A stretch of DNA of 64,000 nt from Herbiconiux solani NBRC 106740 (GTDB taxonomy: Bacteria; Actinomycetota; Actinomycetes; Actinomycetales; Microbacteriaceae), in contig NZ_BCST01000005.1 in assembly GCF_001571005.1 (NCBI RefSeq), positions 62,001 to 126,000 on the forward strand, given 5' to 3'. A program made the translations under genes and the position numbers. Positions 36,709-46,781 of this stretch are shown one piece after another. Within the stretch, counting starts at the first letter, position 1. Each line of letters starts with the position of its first letter. The notes beneath the pieces are model-generated. The model searched no databases, was not told the origin of the DNA, and saw only the letters and a program-made list of their open reading frames with translations.

Positions 36709-37986
36709 CTACGAGTTGAGGATGCCGTCGATCTTCTGGTCGAGCGCCGTCGCGAGCTGCTGCACGTCGCCGCCCTGGGCGATGCCGACGAAGAAGTCCT
36801 GCAGCGCTCCCGAAGCCTCGACGTCGGCCCACCGGGGTGACGCCGGGGTGAGCTTCGCGTTGGCCGCGGCCTCACCGATCGCCTTCGCCACCTCGTCGGT
36901 GCCGAGGGTCGAGGCGAGCGAGATCTTGGCCGGCACGAGGCCGTTCTCGCCGAGGATCGTCTGGTACTCGTCGCTCAGCATGATCTTCAGGGCGTCGGTG
37001 GCGAGCTCCGGATGGGCCGAGTTGGCCGACACGGCGATGTTCGAGCCGCCGGCGAACACGTGCGCCGCTCCGCCGTCCTTGCCCGGCAGGGCGTAGACGC
37101 CGAGGTTGGCCTCCTGGTCCGGGCAGCCGGGCGCGGCGGAGTCGGCGGGCGCGAGGATCGAGCTCTTCACCCAGCTCGGCGCCGACAGGTTGGCGACGAC
37201 ACCCTCGCAGAAGGGCACCTGGGGGTCGGTCTCGTTGCCGTCCTTGGCCGCGGACGAGGCCTGGGTCATGACCTCCTGCACCTGCTTGAGGCCGGCGATC
37301 GACTCGGGGCTCGAGAACGACGAGGTCCAGGTGCCGCCCTCTTCGGTGGCGATCTCGCCGCCGTTCTCCCAGATGTAGGGAAGGGCGTTGTACCAGTCCT
37401 GGCCGGGGAAGTAGATGCCCGAGACACCGGCGTTCGCCTTCGCGAGCGCCACCCCGTTCGAGACGTACTGGTCGAGCGTGGTGGGCACCGTCAGACCCGC
37501 GTTCGCGAGCAGGTCCTTCTTGTAGAACACCAGCCGCGCGCCGGAGTAGTAGGGAGCGGCGAACAGCTTGCCGTCGTAGGAGCCCGCCTCGACGAAGCCG
37601 GGGAGCAGGTCGTCCCCGCCGATCTCCTCCTGGATGCCGCTCAGGTCGGCGAAGGCGCCGGCCGAGGTGAAGGCCGCGGCCTGGGTGTTGCCGACCTCGA
37701 CGACGTCGGGGCTGTCCGAGCCGGAGAGGTTCGTCGTCAACTTGTCGACCAGGCCGGTCCAGGCCTGCTCCTCGATGGTCAGCGTCGAGCCGGGGTGATC
37801 CTTCTCGAACGTGGTCTTCAGGTACTCGCGCGCGGCATCCGGGGTGTCGGTGCCGTTCAGCCAGACCCGGAGGTCGGCGGTCTCGCCGGCGGCGGAACCG
37901 CCTCCCGAGGAGCCGCCGGCGCAGCCGGCGAGTGCGAGCGCGGACACGATGCCGAGGGCGGTGACCGCGAGTGCTTTCCTTCTCAT
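36709..37986 (-). CDS. Extracellular sugar-binding lipoprotein of a CUT1 importer
   Basis: The 425-residue protein has a lipoprotein signal (ALAVTALGIVSALALAGC) and a family-1 extracellular solute-binding fold, with LRVWLNGTDTPDAAREYLKT at the N-terminus and SDSPDVVEVGNTQAAAF in the first lobe. From context it likely binds chitobiose or GlcNAc. ATG 37986 was chosen because GAAAGG lies nine bases upstream and the signal peptide starts there. The half-operator TACGAACA sits right before the start codon. Confidence 0.9.
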   Translation of the reverse strand: MRRKALAVTALGIVSALALAGCAGGSSGGGSAAGETADLRVWLNGTDTPDAAREYLKTTFEKDHPGSTLTIEEQAWTGLVDKLTTNLSGSDSPDVVEVGNTQAAAFTSAGAFADLSGIQEEIGGDDLLPGFVEAGSYDGKLFAAPYYSGARLVFYKKDLLANAGLTVPTTLDQYVSNGVALAKANAGVSGIYFPGQDWYNALPYIWENGGEIATEEGGTWTSSFSSPESIAGLKQVQEVMTQASSAAKDGNETDPQVPFCEGVVANLSAPSWVKSSILAPADSAAPGCPDQEANLGVYALPGKDGGAAHVFAGGSNIAVSANSAHPELATDALKIMLSDEYQTILGENGLVPAKISLASTLGTDEVAKAIGEAAANAKLTPASPRWADVEASGALQDFFVGIAQGGDVQQLATALDQKIDGILNS

Positions 37987-37994
37987 TGTTCGTA
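37987..37994. promoter_or_regulatory. ROK-operator half-site before the binding-protein gene
   Basis: The octamer tgttcgta is identical to the right arm (reverse complement) of the palindrome in front of the ROK regulator gene at 39295. It lies directly upstream of the start codon. Only one half is clear, so binding is tentative. Confidence 0.4.
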
Positions 37995-38025
37995 CCTTTC
38001 CTAGGGCGATGGATGCCAGCTGGGC
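37994..38025. repeat. Leader repeat copy 2 (upstream of binding-protein gene)
   Basis: acctttcctagggcgatgg followed by atgccagctgggc is a second copy of the element at 36618-36645. Here its minus-strand GGAAAGG serves as the ribosome-binding region of the binding-protein gene. Confidence 0.75.
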
Positions 38026-38061
38026 ACTGGCGTCTCGGTGCAAGGGTTCGCGGCGTGGCCG

Positions 38062-39291
38062 CTACGAGACCCCGAGTTGTCCGGACAGGACCATGACGGC
38101 CGCTCCGCGCAGGACGATGTCCTGCCCGAGTGTGGTCATCCGCAGCGTCAGAGAGCCGTGGAACTCGGCCATCGTGCGCGCGCGGAGGGTCTCGACGGTG
38201 GCGGCCGCCAGGGGCCCGTCGAGAAGTTCGGTGGGGCCGCTCAGGATGACCTCGCTGAGGTCGAGCGCGCCGACGACGGGTGCCAGGGCGATGCCGAGCC
38301 GCTCGCCCGCCTCGGTGAGCACGCGGTCGTGATCGGCATCCGGCAGCTCGTCGAGCCGCTTCATCAGGTTCGGGATGCTGAGCCAGGTCTCGAGGCAGCC
38401 GCGCTTCCCACAGGCGCAGACCGCGCCGCCGTCGGTGCCGACCACCACGTGGCCGATCTCGCCCGCGGCGAAGCGGCTGCCGAACAGCGGAGTGCCGCCG
38501 AGCAGCAGGCCCGCGCCGACACCGTGACCGATCGTGATCAGCATCGCGTCGCCGGCCGCTCCCCCGAAGCTGTGCTCGGCGAGCACGGCGGCGTTCGCGT
38601 CGTTGGCGACGACCACGGGTACGCCGAACCGGGCAGCGAGGATGCTCTGCAGCGGCATCCCGTTCCAGCCGAGGTTCGGGGCCGAGAGCACGACGCCGGC
38701 GAGGTCGACGACACCGGGCGAGCCGACGCCGATGCCGAGCACCGGAGCCTGAGCCTGGTCGACGAGCGTGCGGGCGAGGGCCACGACCTTCTCGACGGCC
38801 TCGTCGCCCGTGCTGCCGGCGAGCTCGACCTCGGCGCGGGCGCTGATCGCGCCGTCGAGGTCGAGCAGGGCGCCGGAGAAGGTGGAGTGCTCGGAGAGGT
38901 CGAGGCCCACGATCACGAAGGCGCTGCGGTCGAGATCGAGGAGGGTGGCGGGCTTGCCGGGCCGCGAGTCCTCGCGCTGTCCGAGCTCGACGACGAGACC
39001 GTCGGCCATCAGCTCGGCGACCAGGGCGGAGACGGTGACGCGGGTGAGGCCGGTCTCCCGGGCGATGTCGGCGCGGCTGCGGGAGCCCTCGTGGTAGAGC
39101 GTCTGGAGCACGAGCGAACGGTTGTGGCTGCGGGCGTGCTCGGGGAGAACCTTCGACGAGGGCCGGAGCGCCCGACGCGGGGCGCCCGTGCGGCCTCCGG
39201 CCGGGGCTTTTCCGTGTGCGAAGCCCTGAACCGTCGTCGGCGGAGCCGATTCGGTGCGGGAAGAGCTTCGCTGCACTTCCGATGCAGTCAT
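38062..39291 (-). CDS. ROK-family transcriptional repressor (NagC/XylR type)
   Basis: The 409-residue regulator has an N-terminal winged helix (about 50-115; HNRSLVLQTLYHEGSRSRAD, TGLTRVTVSALVAELMADGL) and a C-terminal sugar-binding ROK domain with GVGSPGVVDLAG, GEIGHVVVGTDGG and zinc site CACGKRGCLE. Beside an amino-sugar operon it is the likely repressor, released by GlcNAc or its phosphate. A palindrome four bases from its start codon suggests autoregulation. It is divergent from yrdB-nagA. Confidence 0.88.
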   Translation of the reverse strand: MTASEVQRSSSRTESAPPTTVQGFAHGKAPAGGRTGAPRRALRPSSKVLPEHARSHNRSLVLQTLYHEGSRSRADIARETGLTRVTVSALVAELMADGLVVELGQREDSRPGKPATLLDLDRSAFVIVGLDLSEHSTFSGALLDLDGAISARAEVELAGSTGDEAVEKVVALARTLVDQAQAPVLGIGVGSPGVVDLAGVVLSAPNLGWNGMPLQSILAARFGVPVVVANDANAAVLAEHSFGGAAGDAMLITIGHGVGAGLLLGGTPLFGSRFAAGEIGHVVVGTDGGAVCACGKRGCLETWLSIPNLMKRLDELPDADHDRVLTEAGERLGIALAPVVGALDLSEVILSGPTELLDGPLAAATVETLRARTMAEFHGSLTLRMTTLGQDIVLRGAAVMVLSGQLGVS

Positions 39292-39294
39292 GTT

Positions 39295-39315
39295 TGTTAG
39301 TAAAGCGTACGAACA
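39295..39315. promoter_or_regulatory. Palindromic operator between the ROK gene and yrdB-nagA
   Basis: Arms tgttagta (39295-39302) and tacgaaca (39308-39315) form an inverted repeat with one mismatch around a 5-base spacer. The TTAGTAAAG core resembles known ROK-family (XylR/NagC) operators. Lying in the divergent gap, it could control both transcription units. Confidence 0.6.
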
Positions 39316-39396
39316 TACTCACATCAAGACCTCGACGGGATTCGTGCGGACTCTTTACAAACCCGAAACACGGCGGTGACGATCTACCATTGCAGG

Positions 39397-39759
39397 GTGC
39401 CCGATACGACCGACCAGAACCGTGCCCTGAAGTTCAGCGTCAACGACGTGCTGCGATTCGTCGTCGAGCTGTTCGCGTTCTTCACCTTCGCCTTCTGGGG
39501 TTTCGTGGCCTGGCCGTTCCCGTGGAACTTCGCGTTCGGCATCCTCGCCCCCGTCTTCGCGATCGTCGTCTGGGCGCTGTTCCGCTCCCCCCGGGCCGTC
39601 TTCCACATCGACTCCTTCGGCAAAGCGCTCGTCGAGATCGTGATCATGGGTTCGGCCGCGCTCGCCTGGCTGATGCTCGGGCAGCCGATCGTCGCCCTCG
39701 TGTTCGGGGTCGTCGCGGTGGTCACCGGCGTGATCGCCGGCCGCAAGGAACTGCAGTGA
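39397..39759 (+). CDS. YrdB/DUF2568 family membrane protein
   Basis: The 120-residue product has about four membrane segments, including VLRFVVELFAFFTFAFWGFV, FGILAPVFAIVVWALFRSPR and VIMGSAALAWLMLGQPIVAL. This matches the YrdB (DUF2568) family of unknown function. The GTG at 39397 is preferred because TACCAT lies exactly six bases upstream, a leaderless-type -10 box; a GTG at 39376 is an alternative. It overlaps nagA by four bases, so the two are cotranscribed. Confidence 0.72.
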   Translation: MPDTTDQNRALKFSVNDVLRFVVELFAFFTFAFWGFVAWPFPWNFAFGILAPVFAIVVWALFRSPRAVFHIDSFGKALVEIVIMGSAALAWLMLGQPIVALVFGVVAVVTGVIAGRKELQ

Positions 39760-40943
39760 GCCGCCGGCACGCCTCCCTCCTCCTCCACGGAGCGAAGAAG
39801 CTCGACGCCGACGGCGTCGCCGACGACTTCTGGATCCTCGTCGCCGGAGACCGGATCGCCGAGACCGGCACGGGGGAGTCCTGGCGGAGCCTGGCGGCCG
39901 AGATCAGCATGCTCGGCGGGGGCGGCCTCGAGGTGTTCGACGCGGAAGGCGCCTGGATCACCCCGGGATTCATCGACCTGCACGTGCACGGGGGCGGGGG
40001 CGGCTCGTTCGACGAGGGCGCCGAGGGCATCCGCACCGCGCTGGCCTTCCACCGGGCGCACGGCACCACCCGGTCGGCGATCTCGCTCGTCGCCAACCCG
40101 CTTCCCACGCTGGCCGCGAGTCTCGGGGTGGTCGCCTCGATCGCCGAGGCCGACCCGCTCGTGCTCGGCGCGCACCTCGAGGGGCCGTTCCTCGCACCCT
40201 CGCGGCGCGGGGCGCACGACCCCTCGGCACTGATCGAGCCGCGGCCCGAGGTCGTCGCCGAGCTGATCGCCGCGGCCCGGGGCCGGCTCACCCAGGTGAC
40301 CCTCGCGCCCGAGCTGCCGGGCGCCCTCGGTGCGATCGGCGCCTTCACGGCGGCCGGCGCGATCGTCGCGGTCGGGCACACGGATGCGGACCTCGCCCAG
40401 ACCCGCGCCGCCTTCGACCGGGGTGCGCGCCTGCTCACGCACGCCTTCAACGCGATGCGAGGCATCCATCACCGCGACCCGGGGCCGGTCATGGCCGCTC
40501 TCGACGACGAGCGGATCGCTCTCGAACTGATCGCGGACGGCGTGCACGTGCATCCGTCGATGATCGAGCTGGCGTTCCGGAGCGCGCCCGGGCGGGTCGT
40601 GCTCGTGACCGACGCCATGGCGGCCGCGGGCTCGGCCGACGGGGCGTACCGGTTGGGCACGCGCGACGTGACGGTCGCCGAGGGGCGCGCGACGCTGCCG
40701 GACGGCACGATCGCGGGCTCGACGCTGACGCAGGAGGCGGCGCTGCGCGGGGCGATGGCCGCCGGCGTCGGAGCCCAGGAGGCCGTGGCGGCGCTCACGG
40801 CGACCCCGGCGCGGGTGCTGGGGCGGGATGACGAGCTGGGGTACCTGCGTCGCGGGCACCTGGCCGACCTCGTGGTGCTCGACGAGGGGTTCGTGGTGCA
40901 GGCGGTCTTCGCGGCGGGCGCGCGGGTGCCGTCCGCCGCCTAG
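39756..40943 (+). CDS. nagA: N-acetylglucosamine-6-phosphate deacetylase
   Basis: The 395-residue amidohydrolase removes acetate from GlcNAc-6-phosphate, feeding NagB. Metal and substrate motifs are GFIDLHVHGGGGGSFDEG, AHLEGPFLAPSRRGAHDP, VGHTDADLAQ, THAFNAMRGIHHRDPG and the catalytic Asp in VLVTDAMAAAGSADG. The GTG start overlaps the yrdB stop. Together with the divergent operon this completes import, hydrolysis, phosphorylation, deacetylation and deamination of GlcNAc. Confidence 0.95.
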   Translation: MSRRHASLLLHGAKKLDADGVADDFWILVAGDRIAETGTGESWRSLAAEISMLGGGGLEVFDAEGAWITPGFIDLHVHGGGGGSFDEGAEGIRTALAFHRAHGTTRSAISLVANPLPTLAASLGVVASIAEADPLVLGAHLEGPFLAPSRRGAHDPSALIEPRPEVVAELIAAARGRLTQVTLAPELPGALGAIGAFTAAGAIVAVGHTDADLAQTRAAFDRGARLLTHAFNAMRGIHHRDPGPVMAALDDERIALELIADGVHVHPSMIELAFRSAPGRVVLVTDAMAAAGSADGAYRLGTRDVTVAEGRATLPDGTIAGSTLTQEAALRGAMAAGVGAQEAVAALTATPARVLGRDDELGYLRRGHLADLVVLDEGFVVQAVFAAGARVPSAA

Positions 40944-41010
40944 CCCACGCTCTCTCGCCCTCGCGCGATCTCGTCCCGCCCGACTGTCCTCGATCCGTCA
41001 CTTGTTGTCG

Positions 41011-42684
<1,674 letters not shown>

Positions 42685-42707
42685 GCGGCCATGCTGCGAC
42701 CCCCGTG

Positions 42708-42744
42708 CTGACGCGCCCCTGACCCGCCCTGACGCCGACGTCAG
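42708..42744 (-). promoter_or_regulatory. Candidate response-regulator site upstream of DUF2079
   Basis: ctgac occurs at 42708, 42719 and 42729 (11- and 10-base steps), and the last is the left arm of the palindrome ctgacg-ccga-cgtcag (42729-42744). The same palindrome with a ctgac 11 bases away precedes the response regulator gene (55389-55415). On the gene strands both share GGCGTCAGGG. OmpR-type regulators typically bind such one-turn repeats. Confidence 0.5.
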
Positions 42745-42763
42745 CCCGCCTCACGCCCCCACT

Positions 42764-42830
42764 GCCCTCGACCCGTCAGTTGTTGCCGCTATCGGGGGCG
42801 GATAGCGACAACAAGTGACGGGTCGAGGAC
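42764..42830. repeat. Large palindromic repeat, copy 2 (upstream of DUF2079)
   Basis: Arms 42764-42793 and 42801-42830 pair at 27 of 30 positions around a 7-base G-rich loop. Arm sequences match those of copy 1 at 40984-41054 apart from a few changes; the loops differ. It lies between the SDR stop and the DUF2079 promoter region and may also act as a terminator. Confidence 0.9.
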
Positions 42831-42843
42831 CTTCGGGGGCGGG

Positions 42844-43683
42844 TCAGAGGGTGCGGCCGCCGTCGACGGTCACGACCTGGCCGGTGAGGTAGGCCGAGTC
42901 GGGCGAGACGAGGAAGCGCACCACCGACGAGATCTCGTCGAGCGCCGGCCGACGACGGAGGGCGATCTGTTCGAGGTCCCGCGCCTCCTCGGCGCCGGCG
43001 CCTGCGCTGGCACCCGCGGCACCGGCGCGCCCGTTCCACAGCTCGCGGATGCGCTCGGTCGGAACCGTTCCCGGCGCGACCACGTTGGCCCGGATGCCGT
43101 CGGGCCCGACGTCCCGGGCCAGGTACTTCGTGTACATGATCACGGCGGCCTTGCTCACGCCGTAGTGCGCGTACGCGCCGTCCGGAGTCGGGCCGAGGCC
43201 GTTGATCGAGGAGAGCGTGACGATGGATCCGCCCCCGGCCGCGCGCATCCCGGGCACGACCGCCGTACAGGAGTTCACGGCGGTGACCAGGTTGCGCTGC
43301 AGCGCGGTCGCGAGGTCCTCCGGCCGGAGGGAACCGGCCCGGTTGTCGTGCAACCCGCCGGAACCTCCGCCGGCGTTGCAGACCAGGCCCCGCACGGCGC
43401 CGCCGAAGTCCGCGGCGACGCGATCGAAGGCATCCCGGACCGCGTCGGCGTCGGTGAGGTCGGCCTCGTAGCCGCGGCTGTCGTGGCCCGCGCGGCGGAG
43501 CTCTTCGTCGGTGGTGGCCGCGGTCATCGCGGCGGCCTCCCCCGCGAATGCCTCGTAGGAGCGTAGGTCGCGATCGACGACGGCGACCCGGGCCCCCGCC
43601 TCCGCCAGCGCGTGGGCGATGTGGCGGCCGAGCCCGCGGGCGGCGCCCGTGACGATGACGACCTCGCCGCCGAGCCCGCTCAC
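42844..43683 (-). CDS. SDR-family oxidoreductase
   Basis: The 279-residue short-chain dehydrogenase has the cofactor motif VTGAARGLGRHIA, CNAGGG, catalytic Ser in TLSSINGLG, and YGVSKAA (Tyr, Lys). The C-terminus YLTGQVVTVDGGRTL is typical. An Ala/Gly-rich insert (AGAAGASAGAGAEEA) precedes the last part. GTG 43683 overlaps the lactonase stop (GTGA), so this is the last gene of the M20-IclR-ABC-lactonase operon. The substrate is probably a sugar or sugar acid, by context. Confidence 0.87.
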   Translation of the reverse strand: MSGLGGEVVIVTGAARGLGRHIAHALAEAGARVAVVDRDLRSYEAFAGEAAAMTAATTDEELRRAGHDSRGYEADLTDADAVRDAFDRVAADFGGAVRGLVCNAGGGSGGLHDNRAGSLRPEDLATALQRNLVTAVNSCTAVVPGMRAAGGGSIVTLSSINGLGPTPDGAYAHYGVSKAAVIMYTKYLARDVGPDGIRANVVAPGTVPTERIRELWNGRAGAAGASAGAGAEEARDLEQIALRRRPALDEISSVVRFLVSPDSAYLTGQVVTVDGGRTL

Positions 43684-44546
43684 GCCCCTCGCTCCCACGG
43701 CCACGACACGAGCGTGCCCGGGTACCCGAGGGTCACCCACACCCGCCCCGCCATGACGCAGACATTGGTCGGGTCACTGCCGCTCCCCAGCGGGATCCGC
43801 TCCACGACGGCGCCTTCGAGGTCGAGCACCTGCACCTCGTCGCCCCGGCTGCCCGTGACGATCAGCCGGTCGTCGTGCACGAGGATCCCGTCCGGGGCCA
43901 TGTGCTCGTCGAGCACCGCCCAGTCGGTGGGTTCCTCGAAGCCGCCGTCCCCGTCGGCCGCGAACCGCACGATCCGGTTCGCGTACGACAGGCCGACCAG
44001 CAGCGATCCGTCTCCCGGATGGAAGGCCAGACCGTTGCAGAACCGATCGACCCGGCCGACGACCTCGGGCAGGCCGCCGGGTTCGGCCGCGTAGATGCGG
44101 CCGGTCTCGAAGGCCGCATAGTCGGGGATGACCTCCCAGTTGCGCGGGTCGGTGAAGATCACACGGCCCCGGTCGTCGAACACCAGGTCGTTCGGGCGAA
44201 GCGGTCCGTCGATCTCCGGCTGCGCGAAGAAGTCGGTCAGCTCGCCCGTGGCCGGATCGACCCGGTGCACGGTGCCCGGATGCTGCGGCTCGGCGAACCG
44301 CAGCGTCCCGTCGGGCATCGGCCACAGTCCGCCGTTGTTCGCGACGTACAGCGCGCCGTCGGGCCCTCGCCGGAGCCCGTTCGGCGACCCCGGAAAGCGG
44401 GCGATCGTCTCGAGGTCGCCCGAGGCGGGGTCGAAGTACCGCAGGGTCCGGTCGCGGAGGTCGACGAACGCGATGCGCCCGTCGTGCAGGGCGACCGGAC
44501 CCTCGGGGAACCCGAGTCCCTCGAGATGCGTGGTGATCTGCGGCAT
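43680..44546 (-). CDS. SMP-30/gluconolactonase-family lactonase
   Basis: The 288-residue six-bladed propeller carries the metal ligands of SMP-30 lactonases: Glu in GLGFPEGPVA, Asn in SPNGLRRGPDG, Asn in FCNGLAFHPGDGSLLV, and Asp in MAPDGILVHDDRL. Members hydrolyse sugar lactones to aldonates. It begins ten bases after the stop of the binding-protein gene and overlaps the SDR gene. It fits as the step after an aldose dehydrogenase. Confidence 0.87.
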   Translation of the reverse strand: MPQITTHLEGLGFPEGPVALHDGRIAFVDLRDRTLRYFDPASGDLETIARFPGSPNGLRRGPDGALYVANNGGLWPMPDGTLRFAEPQHPGTVHRVDPATGELTDFFAQPEIDGPLRPNDLVFDDRGRVIFTDPRNWEVIPDYAAFETGRIYAAEPGGLPEVVGRVDRFCNGLAFHPGDGSLLVGLSYANRIVRFAADGDGGFEEPTDWAVLDEHMAPDGILVHDDRLIVTGSRGDEVQVLDLEGAVVERIPLGSGSDPTNVCVMAGRVWVTLGYPGTLVSWPWERGA

Positions 44547-44556
44547 GGTGCTTCTG

Positions 44557-45711
44557 CTACTCCGCCCCGGCGATGTTGCCGAACTTCTGCAGGATGCCGG
44601 TGTCGTAGAGGTACTTCGAGCTGTCCGGCAGCTCGGGCATCTCGGTCAGGGTGTCGGTGCCGGGCTCGAAGAAGGTGTCGACGTTGTCCTTCTCCAGGAT
44701 CACCATCGGCGGGCTGGTGAGGTCCGGGATGTCGGCGCCGGCCGCCGTGGCCGCGGCCATCGAGAGCAGGAACTCGCCCCAGTAGGCGAAGAAGCCCATC
44801 TGCTCGGTCACCCAGACGTCGCCGTTGCGGATGTTCGAGAGCGCGTCCGTGCTGCCGCCGTAGCCCGAGACCATGGCCTGCGCGGTGCGGCCCTGGTTGT
44901 CGAGGGCGCGGAGCACGCCGACCGTCGTGTCGTCGCTCACCGTGTAGATGACGACGTTCCGATCCTTCGGGATGGTCTGCAGCGCGGTGAGCGTCGCGTC
45001 GTATCCCGAGTCGATCGTGAGCCCGAGGTCGCCCTGGAGCCCCTGATCGGGAGTGATGACGGTGGTCGTCGGCTGGATGTCGTCCGAGGAGACCTTGGTC
45101 ATGCCCGGCACCTTCTCCGACAGCGCCGCGTAGAACGCCGTCGCGGCGATGTTCACCGAAGCGCCCAGCTCGGAGGCCTGACCGATCACGACCGTGGTGT
45201 TCGAGGCATCCCAGCCGCGAGTGGCCATCTGCTCGGCCATCGCGGTCGCACCCAGCCCCGACAGGTAGGGCTGATCGAAGTTGAACAGCGGGCAGCCCTC
45301 GACCGGCACGTTGACCGCGATACAGGGGATGCCGGCGTCGGTGAACTTCTGCCCCACCCGGGTCGTCGCGTCGGCGACCGAGGGGAACTCGATGATCACG
45401 TCGGGAGCCGCGGCGACCATGAGGTCGGCGTTGCTCAGCATGGTGGCCGCGTCGCCGGCGTTGTCGTACACGGTGACGGTCGCGCCGAGCTCCTCGGCCT
45501 GCTTCACGAAGGTGTCGGCCTGGTTGACGTAGACCTCGGCGGCCGAGGTGGGGATCGCGAACGCGAAGTTGAGGCCGGTGAGGTCGCCGGAGGCGAGGGC
45601 CGAGTCGGTGGCCGCGCCGCCGCCCGTCGTCCCGCCGGCGCAACCCGCCGTGACGAGTCCGGCGACGGCGATGACGGCTACTGCGGTGAGGCGGAATGCT
45701 GGTTTTCTCAT
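44557..45711 (-). CDS. Sugar ABC transporter substrate-binding lipoprotein (ribose type)
   Basis: The 384-residue protein has a lipoprotein signal (RLTAVAVIAVAGLVTAGC) and a type I periplasmic binding fold like RbsB/YtfQ: GLNFAFAIPTSAAEVYVNQA, APDVIIEFPS, and MVSGYGGSTDALSNIRNGD. It belongs with the permease and double ATPase upstream. The gap of 113 bases before it is purine-rich, without an obvious hairpin. The ligand is unknown. Confidence 0.88.
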   Translation of the reverse strand: MRKPAFRLTAVAVIAVAGLVTAGCAGGTTGGGAATDSALASGDLTGLNFAFAIPTSAAEVYVNQADTFVKQAEELGATVTVYDNAGDAATMLSNADLMVAAAPDVIIEFPSVADATTRVGQKFTDAGIPCIAVNVPVEGCPLFNFDQPYLSGLGATAMAEQMATRGWDASNTTVVIGQASELGASVNIAATAFYAALSEKVPGMTKVSSDDIQPTTTVITPDQGLQGDLGLTIDSGYDATLTALQTIPKDRNVVIYTVSDDTTVGVLRALDNQGRTAQAMVSGYGGSTDALSNIRNGDVWVTEQMGFFAYWGEFLLSMAAATAAGADIPDLTSPPMVILEKDNVDTFFEPGTDTLTEMPELPDSSKYLYDTGILQKFGNIAGAE

Positions 45712-45824
45712 GGTGCGCCTTTCGGGTGGAGGGGTGGGGGAAGGTGCATTTTCGGGGTTGGTGCAGGTCGGGTTGAGGAATGAGGGGTGGTGGCCGAGCA
45801 GATCAGGGGTGAAGGATGCCGGGC

Positions 45825-46781
45825 TCAGCCCGAGCGGCGCGCCCGCTCCTGCAGGCGGCTGAGCGTCACGGCCGCCAGCAGCACGAGCCCGGTGACGACC
45901 TGCTGGTAGAAGCTCGGCACGTGCAGGATGCTCATGCCGTTGGCGATGACGCCGAGGAGCAGCACGCCGATCACGGCGCCCGGCACCGAACCGCGCCCGC
46001 CGGTGAGGGCCGCGCCACCGAGCACGACGGCGGCGAGGCTCTGCATGGTGATCGTCGAGCCCATCGCGCCGGAGGCCGCGAGCAGCTGGCTGGCGGTCAC
46101 GATGCCGGCCACGGCGGCGAAGAAACCGGAGAAGACGTAGACGCTTCCGCCGATCACGGTCACCCGCACGCCGGCGAGACGGGCCGCCTCGGGGTTGCCA
46201 CCGACCATGTAGATGCGGCGGCCGAGCAGCGTGTGCGCGAGCACCAGGTGCATCAGCACCACCAGCACGATCATCAGGATCACGTGCCAGGGGATCGTGC
46301 CGATGGCCCGGTCGCCCAGGATGCCCGCCTCCGGCGGGACCGTGAGCGTCTGGCCGTTGGCGAGGGTGAACGCGAGGCCCGCCGTGATCGACATCGTCGC
46401 CAGGGTCGTGATCAGCGGATTGATCTTCAGGTGCACGATGAAGTACGTGTGCACGAGCCCGACGGCGATGCCCACGGCCAGGCAGACCGCCATCGCGGCG
46501 AGCATCGGTACCCCGGCGGTGGTGAGGCTGGCGTAGACCACCGCTGTCAGGGGCAGCACGCCTCCGATCGAGAGATCGAAGCCGCCGGAGATCACGACGA
46601 GCAGCTGACCGAGCGAGGCGATCATGATCACGCTCGCCGTGATCACGATGGTCGAGGCGTTGTTCGGCGTCCAGAATCCCTGCGCGAAGATCGCGAAACC
46701 GGCGACGACGACCACGAGGAAGATGCCGACCGTCGCCAAGGCGGGAAGGCGGGAGAGGGAGAAGGTTCGGGTATCAGTCAT
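45825..46781 (-). CDS. Sugar ABC transporter permease (RbsC type)
   Basis: The 318-residue permease has about nine spans and the CUT2 hallmarks GGFDLSIGGVLPLTAVVYA, GRRIYMVGGNPEAARLAGVR and VVLGGAALTGGRGSVPGAVI. The ATG at 46781 overlaps the ATPase stop by eight bases. It forms the channel with the ATPase at 46774-48282. No second permease is present, so it probably acts as a homodimer. Confidence 0.92.
   Translation of the reverse strand: MTDTRTFSLSRLPALATVGIFLVVVVAGFAIFAQGFWTPNNASTIVITASVIMIASLGQLLVVISGGFDLSIGGVLPLTAVVYASLTTAGVPMLAAMAVCLAVGIAVGLVHTYFIVHLKINPLITTLATMSITAGLAFTLANGQTLTVPPEAGILGDRAIGTIPWHVILMIVLVVLMHLVLAHTLLGRRIYMVGGNPEAARLAGVRVTVIGGSVYVFSGFFAAVAGIVTASQLLAASGAMGSTITMQSLAAVVLGGAALTGGRGSVPGAVIGVLLLGVIANGMSILHVPSFYQQVVTGLVLLAAVTLSRLQERARRSG

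Noticed and set aside
36872-39322. 816-residue minus-strand frame spanning the ROK and binding-protein genes
   Set aside because: It runs out of frame through two well-defined genes and is Arg-rich low-complexity sequence.
42764-42830. CRISPR or integrase attachment site
   Set aside because: Only two copies, palindromic, no spacers, no cas or integrase gene nearby.
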